This document shows positions 6,006 to 11,067 of a DNA stretch of 11,067 nucleotides, piece after piece. Origin of the DNA: HGM13006 sp964527315 (lineage in GTDB: Bacteria > Bacillota > Clostridia > Oscillospirales > Oscillospiraceae). The stretch's first letter is position 1, and each line of letters starts with the position of its first letter. Position numbers and translations under genes: made by a program. The DNA lies in assembly GCA_964527315.1 (NCBI GenBank), contig CAZGOQ010000073.1, positions 1 to 11,067 on the forward strand, in the 5' to 3' direction. The notes under the pieces are model-generated. The model saw only the letters and a list, made by a program, of their open reading frames with translations, was not told the DNA's origin and did no database searches.

Positions 6006-6229
6006 AGACTGTCCAAAAAGCTGACCGGCGTTTTGGGCAAAGGACTGCGGTCTGACTGCGTACACGCTGCCGCCGGAAGCGGGCCGCTTTCACACGTGCA
6101 GACCGAAAAGTGTTTTCTGCGACGCATATGTCCTCGCAGAAAACAGATTTCAATTTCTCTCCCCGCCTGCGGGCGGCGAAACGCTGCGAAGCCTTTCTGT
6201 ATGGGGAAATATTCCTTTCGCAAGGAGGG
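6006..6229. other. Gene-free, inverted-repeat-rich gap downstream of two convergent genes
   Basis: No credible coding frame is present here; short frames on both strands lack ribosome binding sites and family motifs. The gap holds several inverted repeats: CGGTCTG/CAGACCG (6048-6054 with 6099-6105) enclosing CCGC/GCGG (6070-6073 with 6079-6082); an 11-bp perfect pair GTTTTCTGCGA/TCGCAGAAAAC (6112-6122 with 6134-6144); and CCGCC/GGCGG (6163-6167 with 6172-6176). It would form the long 3' untranslated region of the flavoprotein mRNA, or could hold a small RNA or an intergenic repeat unit. None of these is established. Confidence 0.45.
6112..6144. repeat. 11-bp perfect inverted repeat in the convergent gap
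   Basis: GTTTTCTGCGA (6112-6122) and its exact reverse complement TCGCAGAAAAC (6134-6144) flank an 11-base spacer that contains CATATG. There is no flanking T-run, so it is not a standard terminator. A protein-binding site or an RNA stem are both possible. Confidence 0.7.
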
Positions 6230-8002
6230 TTATTTTGCGTATTTGACCGCTTCCTCACCAGCTAAGTAGCCGCCGCAAAAAGCGGAGGTCAAAGCCGAAA
6301 GCACGCTTTCAATGTACTGCACGCCCACAGCGCCAGGCAGCATAATGCCCCGGATGTTGTCTCCGGCGGCATAAAGGCCGGGGATGGGCTGGTTGTTTTT
6401 CAAGACCCGCAGAGTGCTGTCTGTCGACATACCGCCTACGGCGTTTTCATGGAACAGCTTGATAAACAGCGAAAAGAAGGGGCCTTGTGCGATGGGGGTG
6501 GGGGCGGGTATATCCATGGGGCCAAACATACCGTTTTCCTCCTCGCCGCCGTCGGGCTTCGGCGGGCCGCCTGGGCCATCGTCATCGCCGCCGGGCGGGG
6601 GACCGAAGGGCATGGGATCATTCAAATGTGCGTTGTGATCTTCAACGGCCGCCAGGAATTTTGCCCGGTCAAAGCCCAGTTCATCGGCCAAACCCTCCAG
6701 GGTGTCGGCTTTTTTGATGCTGCCCCACTGAACCTCCTGATCGATTTCTGCCTGGAAATTGTTATAGAGCCGATCCATATCCACGCCGACCGCATCGGGA
6801 GCGCGGCCCTTGGCCCGCTCCATGGATTCCTCCAACGCTCTTTGGTCGATGACAGACCAGAGGTAACGGCCGGAATGGGAGGCCAGCGCGCTGACTTCCG
6901 TCATCTCCATGGGTGCTTTGTAAAGGTTGCCGTCCTTGTCCACTTCCATGCTGCTCATGCCCCTGGAAGCGGTGAGGCCGCAGGTGCCAAAGGGGTGCCG
7001 GGCCGGGCCGAACATATTCACACGGCGATTGACGTAATCAATATCCGCGCCAATTTCATCACACATGGTAATGCCGTCGCCGGTGCAGGTGGCGCAGGTG
7101 AACACATGGACAGGCTCGCTGCCATCGTCCTTATAGAAAATGGGCTGAAATTTGGCCATCAGTTCCTTGTTATGCGTGAACGCACCGGCGGCTACAATGG
7201 TCGCTTTGGCATGGACTTCGATCTCACCGCCGGGATCATGGGCCACCGCGCCTACCACCGCGCCGCTTTCATCCGTCAGAAGATGCTCCGCAGGGGCGTG
7301 ATAGAAAATTTCGCCGCCGTTCTGCTCCAAAATACCCAGAAGCTTGAGACACAGGAACCAGCCGTTGCCGCCGGGACCAATGGAGGTGTCGATGCGCTTG
7401 TGATTATAGGGCACATCATAAGTGCCCACCAGGCCCTTGGAGTGAAAGGGACCGTCGCCAAATTTGTAGTCCTTGCCCAGATCATGTTTGGTAATGAGCC
7501 AGTTGACAAAGTTTACGTCGGCATCCAGCATATTTTTCACCAGCTGACCATCCACCTGGCTGCCGGTCTTTTTCATAAACTGGGTATACAACTTTTCTCT
7601 GGGGTCGGGAATGCCGTCCTTTTCATGCCAGACAGACCACTGAGCCCGGAACATATGCGCATACCAGGCGCTGCCGCCGACCTCCTTGTTTTTCTCCAAA
7701 ACGACAACTTTTTTCCCGCTGTCCGCAGCCCGGGCAGCTGCCGCCATGCCTGCGGCGCCGCCGCCGATCACCAATACATCGCAGTTTTTTACGATCCTGT
7801 CATGGGGTTCAGCTTTTGGGGCTGGGATTTCCGGATTGGAAATAATATTGTTGTGGCAAACCTCGGCACAGTGGCCGCAGTCAATGCATTTTTCCGGATC
7901 GATCCAGTATTTGCTGCCCTTGAATCGGATGGCGCCCGCAGGACATTCTACCCGGCAGCGGTGGCAGCAGGAGCAGTGCTCCCGGTCGATAACATAAGCC
8001 AA
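6230..8002 (-). CDS. Ferredoxin-fused FAD-dependent oxidoreductase (fumarate reductase flavoprotein superfamily)
   Basis: This 590-residue cytoplasmic protein joins an N-terminal 2x[4Fe-4S] ferredoxin domain to an FAD_binding_2 flavoprotein. The clusters are C10-x2-C13-x2-C16-x3-C20-Pro and C39-x2-C42-x2-C45-x3-C49 (with His, not Pro, after the last Cys). The FAD dinucleotide fold starts at VLVIGGGAAGMAAAA (76-90) with the acidic strand end VVVLEK (99-104). HENAVGGM (518-525) and PGLYAAGD (541-548) are the usual C-terminal superfamily motifs. The conserved Arg of the fumarate reductase RLGG motif is not visible after AAGD, so fumarate is not a safe substrate guess. There is no signal peptide and no FMN-binding or heme domain, so electrons probably enter from reduced ferredoxin through the Fe-S clusters. 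A Pro/Gly/Asp-rich insert fills about 463-496. The TTG start at 8002 follows AAAGGAG (8017-8011) by 8 bases. The gene stands alone, with spoIIE upstream on the same strand. Confidence 0.9.
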   Translation of the reverse strand: MAYVIDREHCSCCHRCRVECPAGAIRFKGSKYWIDPEKCIDCGHCAEVCHNNIISNPEIPAPKAEPHDRIVKNCDVLVIGGGAAGMAAAARAADSGKKVVVLEKNKEVGGSAWYAHMFRAQWSVWHEKDGIPDPREKLYTQFMKKTGSQVDGQLVKNMLDADVNFVNWLITKHDLGKDYKFGDGPFHSKGLVGTYDVPYNHKRIDTSIGPGGNGWFLCLKLLGILEQNGGEIFYHAPAEHLLTDESGAVVGAVAHDPGGEIEVHAKATIVAAGAFTHNKELMAKFQPIFYKDDGSEPVHVFTCATCTGDGITMCDEIGADIDYVNRRVNMFGPARHPFGTCGLTASRGMSSMEVDKDGNLYKAPMEMTEVSALASHSGRYLWSVIDQRALEESMERAKGRAPDAVGVDMDRLYNNFQAEIDQEVQWGSIKKADTLEGLADELGFDRAKFLAAVEDHNAHLNDPMPFGPPPGGDDDGPGGPPKPDGGEEENGMFGPMDIPAPTPIAQGPFFSLFIKLFHENAVGGMSTDSTLRVLKNNQPIPGLYAAGDNIRGIMLPGAVGVQYIESVLSALTSAFCGGYLAGEEAVKYAK

Positions 8003-8005
8003 AAT

Positions 8006-8066
8006 AAAAACTCCTTTCCGTCAAAATGGTTTCAACTAAAACCATTTTAATACGAAAGGAGTTTTT
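8006..8066. repeat. Long nested palindrome at the flavoprotein gene start
   Basis: The outer arms are AAAAACTCCTTTCCGT (8006-8021) and ACGAAAGGAGTTTTT (8052-8066), complementary except for one extra C. The inner arms are a perfect 10-bp pair (8023-8032 and 8039-8048). Together they span 61 bases and include the flavoprotein ribosome binding site (8011-8017) and the candidate -10 (8044-8049). On the minus strand the outer arm ends in TTTTTATTTT, so a transcript entering from upstream would form a terminator-like hairpin just before the start codon. Confidence 0.8.
8023..8048. promoter_or_regulatory. Perfect palindromic operator candidate for the flavoprotein gene
   Basis: AAAATGGTTT and AAACCATTTT are exact reverse complements separated by CAACTA. 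The size (26 bases), symmetry and overlap with the predicted -10 and transcript start suit a dimeric repressor such as a TetR or MarR family protein. No regulator gene is present in the window, so the binder is unknown. Confidence 0.6.
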
Positions 8067-8072
8067 CTGCAA
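8044..8072 (-). promoter_or_regulatory. Sigma-A-like promoter of the flavoprotein gene
   Basis: On the minus strand, TTGCAG (8072-8067), 17 bases and TAAAAT (8049-8044) form a moderate promoter: the -10 matches 5 of 6 consensus bases, the -35 only about 3. Transcription would begin near 8037, inside the palindrome and about 35 bases before the TTG start. Confidence 0.5.
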
Positions 8073-8173
8073 ATATCAATTATCATGCTGGAGTGCGATT
8101 TCTGTCACTGACAGTGGCCACCCGTAAAAAATCAATTTCTTTTGATTTCTCACCACATTTCGACGGACTTTTT

Positions 8174-8196
8174 AAAAAATTGCCATTATAATGGCC
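8174..8196 (-). terminator. Weak terminator after spoIIE
   Basis: On the minus strand the self-complementary GCCATTATAATGGC (8195-8182) is followed by AATTTTTT, about 20 bases after the spoIIE stop. The stem is only about 5 bp, so termination may be incomplete. A second weak AT-rich hairpin with a T-run, AAATCAA/TTGATTT (8148-8142 with 8135-8129), follows downstream. Confidence 0.4.
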
Positions 8197-8214
8197 TTAA
8201 ATGTGCTGGAGCGG

Positions 8215-10242
8215 CTATAGACGCCGCCGACCCAGACGTATGACTGCGGCAGTCATGTCATCCTCCCCACCCAAATCGGCTGCCAGTGCTACCAACTGGG
8301 AAGAAAGCGCTTTGACATTCTCCCCATCAAAGCGTCCGATCAGACCTTGGGCCTGCTCTCCGGCAGCGCCATCGCTGACCAGAACCAGCATATCACCTTC
8401 CCACAGGGACAGCCGAATTCTCTCCGGGCTGTCGGCGCTCCCCGCGTCGATGCCGGGAGGCGGAGCGGCTGTTCCTATTTTTTTGACCACATTGCTGCAT
8501 TTCAAATAGCTGGGAGCGGCGCCCCATTTGTAGAGTGTGCCCTGGCCGGTAATCAGGCTGAGTTCCAAAATATCCATTGTGGAAAAAACGCCGGTGTTTC
8601 GGAGAATATACATTCCGCTTAACAGTTCCATGGCCTGATCCGGCTGCATTCCCGACTGGATCAGGGCGGATAGCGTATCCACTGCCAGCATACTCTCTTT
8701 GGCGGCGTCCGGGCCGGTGCCCATGCCGTCAGAGAGCAGGACAAAGAAGCGACCGTCCTCCATATGAAAGCTGACGCCCCGGTCTCCGCTGATCCTGGAG
8801 CCGTGCCGTCCGGCGGCGGAAACGCCCAGTTTTACACTGTAGACCTCATCCGGGAAACGGCGGACGCAGCGGAACTGTCTGGCGCACTGCTCCATGAGTC
8901 TGGACATATAGAGGAAGCAGCGGCTGGCGATCAGACGGGATTCCTCTGCGCGATTGTGTAGCTGGCGGCGGCAGAGGGCTTCGTTCAGCGCCTGATTCAG
9001 GGCGGTCAGAAGACCTTCCATATGGCAGCAGTTTGCCGCGAAGTCTGTCGGAAAGTCCTCCCGCAGAGCCTGCCTGCGGTTGAGCATGGGAAGCGTGGAG
9101 GAGCGCATAGCCTGGTAGGTTTCCGTGCTGTGCTTTTCCCAGCAGTAGCTATAGCGGGTGCAGTCCCGACAGACCTGATAGGTGGCCTGGTCGAAAATAT
9201 GTGTTTGTTCCTGCGTCATGGCGGCGTCCGGATCGACGCCAATGGCGTCGTAAAGCTGCCGAAAGGCTACAGCGCCAACACCAAGCTGCTGCTCCACCAT
9301 ATGGGCAATCTGCTGGGCCATATTTTCCTCCTGCCCGGCGGTCCACCGGGCGGGAATGGGAATGGAAAGCAGCACACCAATGCCGAAATTCAAAAAAAGC
9401 GACCGGCTGGGCAGACCTATATAGAGTACAGCGGCGGTAAAACCCACAACGAACAGACCTGTGCGCAGGAACCGGCGCCGACGGGACAGTGCGCTCCCGG
9501 CAAATGCCGCCGCCGTCAGAGCCAGGGTATAGCCGCCACCGGCCATCAGTGCGCCGTCCAGGGAAAGTCCCATGCCCACGGAGAGAAAAATGGCCGTGCC
9601 AGGATTTGAACACTGAGAGACCACGGCGGTGAGAAATACGGCAAGGATCAGTCCAAGATTCAGGCCCCAGGGCGTGGGAAGCATCGCGGCCCCAAGGAGA
9701 AAAAAACAGATGGCGAGCAATGCGCCGATGCTGCGGCGGCGGGAAAGAAGCGCGTCAAAGGCCAGCGGTGACAGGGCGGAGAGAAAAATACTCTGACCAT
9801 ATCCGGCCAGCAACAGGGGTGTCAGGGACTGACTCAACAGAAAAATTGCGCCAATGGCGGCGCTCATGATGCCCGGCACCAGGCATCGGAACCAACGCTG
9901 TTTTGTGATCCAGAGCGTTCCGAATATGTACATGGTCACGAAGGTCAGAAGGGAAATGCTGGTCAGTTCCAGTCCCAGAGAAAATGGCTGCATCAGCAGA
10001 TAGCCCAGTACGGCGCCCACCAGTGCGCTTAACCCATGAAGTCCCCCGCCGGCGGCTACCAGAAGGCCCACAACAAAGGGGACGGGCTGTCCGCCCAGTC
10101 TGCCGCAGGAGAGCACAAATCCGGAAAACAGGTAAATGAGGCAGTTCAGTGTCTCCCTTAGTGCCGGACGGGAAATGACCAGAGGTGACTGGGTATCAAA
10201 CCACTGTTCCAAAACCGAACTTTTTTTCAGCTTTTCCTTCAT
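8215..10242 (-). CDS. spoIIE: Stage II sporulation protein E (SpoIIE), PP2C-type phosphatase
   Basis: SpoIIE dephosphorylates the anti-anti-sigma factor SpoIIAA, freeing sigma-F in the forespore, and takes part in polar septation. The 675-residue protein is shorter than the ~827 residues of B. subtilis. It has a polytopic membrane region (about 32-297, roughly ten hydrophobic segments), a cytoplasmic middle region with the cluster C358-x2-C361-x5-C367-Trp, and a C-terminal PP2C domain: ISGDRG (484-489), LLSDGMGTGPDA (502-513), FSTMDILELSL (553-563), LVSDGAAG (621-628) and GGEDDMTAAV (658-667). Asp505, Asp624 and Asp661/662 are candidate metal ligands. The ATG at 10242 follows AAGGAG by 9 bases; the frame stays open to 10494, but that extension has no comparable ribosome binding site and would run into the divergent CYTH gene. 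spoIIE is expressed early under Spo0A in Bacillus. Confidence 0.96.
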   Translation of the reverse strand: MKEKLKKSSVLEQWFDTQSPLVISRPALRETLNCLIYLFSGFVLSCGRLGGQPVPFVVGLLVAAGGGLHGLSALVGAVLGYLLMQPFSLGLELTSISLLTFVTMYIFGTLWITKQRWFRCLVPGIMSAAIGAIFLLSQSLTPLLLAGYGQSIFLSALSPLAFDALLSRRRSIGALLAICFFLLGAAMLPTPWGLNLGLILAVFLTAVVSQCSNPGTAIFLSVGMGLSLDGALMAGGGYTLALTAAAFAGSALSRRRRFLRTGLFVVGFTAAVLYIGLPSRSLFLNFGIGVLLSIPIPARWTAGQEENMAQQIAHMVEQQLGVGAVAFRQLYDAIGVDPDAAMTQEQTHIFDQATYQVCRDCTRYSYCWEKHSTETYQAMRSSTLPMLNRRQALREDFPTDFAANCCHMEGLLTALNQALNEALCRRQLHNRAEESRLIASRCFLYMSRLMEQCARQFRCVRRFPDEVYSVKLGVSAAGRHGSRISGDRGVSFHMEDGRFFVLLSDGMGTGPDAAKESMLAVDTLSALIQSGMQPDQAMELLSGMYILRNTGVFSTMDILELSLITGQGTLYKWGAAPSYLKCSNVVKKIGTAAPPPGIDAGSADSPERIRLSLWEGDMLVLVSDGAAGEQAQGLIGRFDGENVKALSSQLVALAADLGGEDDMTAAVIRLGRRRL

Positions 10243-10271
10243 AGGGCGCGTCTCCTTCTGTGTTTTCCCAT

Positions 10272-10289
10272 ATGATAACTTTTTTCGAA
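10272..10289 (-). promoter_or_regulatory. Possible Spo0A-type control region of spoIIE
   Basis: TTTCGAA (10283-10289, plus strand) matches 6 of 7 bases of the 0A box TGTCGAA, and on the minus strand TATCAT (10277-10272) could be a -10. No good -35 is visible, as expected at Spo0A-activated promoters. The box is close to random expectation, so this is a weak call that rests on known spoIIE regulation in Bacillus. Confidence 0.25.
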
Positions 10290-10390
10290 GGGAGACGCCG
10301 TCGGGAAATGCGGACGGAAATGCAGTTGAGAGAGAATTCTGGAAAAACCAGCCGGGGCGTACTTGGAAAAAGAATTTTGAAGCGGCCCTC

Positions 10391-10419
10391 TTGCGTATTG
10401 CGTAAAAACCGGGTACAAT
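10391..10419 (+). promoter_or_regulatory. Sigma-A-type promoter of the CYTH gene
   Basis: TTGCGT (10391-10396), a 17-base spacer and TACAAT (10414-10419, 5 of 6 consensus) lie 25 bases before the ATG at 10445. It faces away from spoIIE. Confidence 0.65.
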
Positions 10420-10444
10420 AAAACAGAAAGGTAGGCGATGCGCC

Positions 10445-11062
10445 ATGGCGACAGAGATCGAAATGAAGCTGGCAGTTCCCAACGAAGCAGTCATGAATCA
10501 TGTGCTGGAGGATCCGGAACTGACCCAGTATATGAAGGATGACTATGCACTTCGGCATATGCGGAGCATTTATTATGATACAAAGGATGGGCTTTTGAGC
10601 CAGAGGAAATGGACGCTCCGGCTCCGTCAGGAGGGCGAGGCCACTGTGGCGGCCTTTAAGACCGCCAATATGAGCGACAACGCAGGATTTTTTACCCGGA
10701 ATGAGTGGCAGTGTATGGCGGATAATATTGAGGATGCAATTCCAATGCTGATCGATCAGGGTGCGCCCAGAGAACTGAAAAATCTCCTGAAGAGCAATCC
10801 CCTTGTGGAAACCTGTGGGGCCGAATTTGACCGGAGAGCGGTTTGCCTGTATCTGGATGAGGGCGTCCGGATCGAGATTGCCGGAGATCTGGGTTATCTC
10901 TACGGCGGAGACAACAAAGAACCGATCTGTGAATTGGAACTGGAACTGCTCTACGGTGACGCGGGCAGCCTTCCGCCTCTTTGCAGTCAGCTGGTGGCGG
11001 AGTATGGACTTCAGGAGGAACCCCGCAGTAAATATGAGCGCGCAAAAGCGCTGACGGAATAA
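10445..11062 (+). CDS. CYTH-domain protein (triphosphate tunnel metalloenzyme family)
   Basis: CYTH proteins form an eight-stranded tunnel that binds triphosphates with divalent metal; bacterial members are mostly inorganic triphosphatases, some adenylate cyclases or thiamine triphosphatases. The 205-residue product begins with the defining EIEMK motif (Glu4, Glu6, Lys8). It continues with YYDT (43-46), LRLRQEG (58-64), AFKTA (70-74), RIEIA (142-146) and ELELEL (163-168), whose alternating acidic residues would bind metal, and ends with SKYERA (195-200). There is no C-terminal CHAD domain. The ATG at 10445 is used because the frame gives the EIEMK start; AAAGGTAGG (10428-10435) lies 9 bases upstream. 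The ATG at 10438 is out of frame. The gene is divergent from spoIIE and has its own promoter. The stop is 5 bases from the window end, so downstream partners cannot be seen. The exact substrate is unknown. Confidence 0.9.
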   Translation: MATEIEMKLAVPNEAVMNHVLEDPELTQYMKDDYALRHMRSIYYDTKDGLLSQRKWTLRLRQEGEATVAAFKTANMSDNAGFFTRNEWQCMADNIEDAIPMLIDQGAPRELKNLLKSNPLVETCGAEFDRRAVCLYLDEGVRIEIAGDLGYLYGGDNKEPICELELELLYGDAGSLPPLCSQLVAEYGLQEEPRSKYERAKALTE

Positions 11063-11067
11063 GATTT

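Noticed and set aside
6449..8050. 533-codon open frame on the plus strand opposite the flavoprotein gene
   Set aside because: The minus-strand product has complete ferredoxin and FAD motifs and a good ribosome binding site. The plus-strand frame shows no family motif and is a by-product of GC-rich codons.
8102..8114. Short palindrome CTGTCACTGACAG between spoIIE and the flavoprotein gene
   Set aside because: Six-base arms are easily found by chance, and it lies upstream of the promoter with no other support.
10243..10494. N-terminal extension of SpoIIE to an upstream start at 10494
   Set aside because: The extension overlaps the divergent CYTH gene and its promoter and has no suitable ribosome binding site; the ATG at 10242 does.
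1..11067. CRISPR arrays, tRNA/rRNA, insertion sequences, phage or toxin-antitoxin genes
   Set aside because: I looked for regularly spaced repeats, transposase or integrase motifs and tRNA-like cloverleafs and found none.

Overview
The window looks like chromosomal DNA of an anaerobic, endospore-forming member of the Clostridia, probably an Oscillospirales (Oscillibacter/Flavonifractor-like) gut bacterium. Four sporulation genes (spoIIP, a pdaA-like deacetylase, spoIIID, spoIIE), fairly GC-rich coding DNA, GGAGG-type ribosome binding sites with frequent GTG and TTG starts, and a ferredoxin-fused flavoprotein point that way. The genus is a guess; there is no rRNA gene to test it.

Layout. 1-1029 is the 3' part of a sugar-ABC-transporter ATPase (MsmX/UgpC type), closed by a strong terminator. 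1118-2176 is spoIIP. 2299-2622 is an unrecognised three-helix membrane protein with its own promoter and terminator. 2693-4243 is a cardiolipin synthase. 4332-5132 is a PdaA-like polysaccharide deacetylase whose ribosome binding site lies inside a hairpin. 5262-5414 is a 50-residue Cys/Gly-rich peptide. 5484-5665 is the decayed N-terminus of a metallo-beta-lactamase-fold hydrolase. 5718-5969 is spoIIID, starting at TTG. 5972-6005 is a hairpin terminator followed by about 225 bases of gene-free DNA rich in inverted repeats. On the minus strand, 8002-6230 encodes a 2x[4Fe-4S]-ferredoxin/FAD oxidoreductase of the fumarate-reductase flavoprotein superfamily, with a perfect palindrome over its promoter. 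Also on the minus strand, 10242-8215 is spoIIE. 10445-11062 (+) is a CYTH-domain protein divergent from spoIIE.

How the genes fit together. SpoIIE (PP2C phosphatase that activates sigma-F), SpoIIP (engulfment peptidoglycan hydrolase), SpoIIID (mother-cell regulator) and the PdaA-like enzyme (cortex muramic-lactam formation) act at successive stages of sporulation. Cardiolipin synthase and the Cys/Gly-rich peptide could serve membrane or spore functions, but that is inference. The flavoprotein stands alone and looks separately regulated; its substrate cannot be read from the sequence. I see no CRISPR array, transposase, phage gene, toxin-antitoxin pair, tRNA or rRNA, and no clear evidence of a wholly new multi-gene system. 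The least explained parts are the flavoprotein with its palindromic control region, the small Cys/Gly-rich gene, the orphan membrane protein, and the structured gap at 6006-6229.
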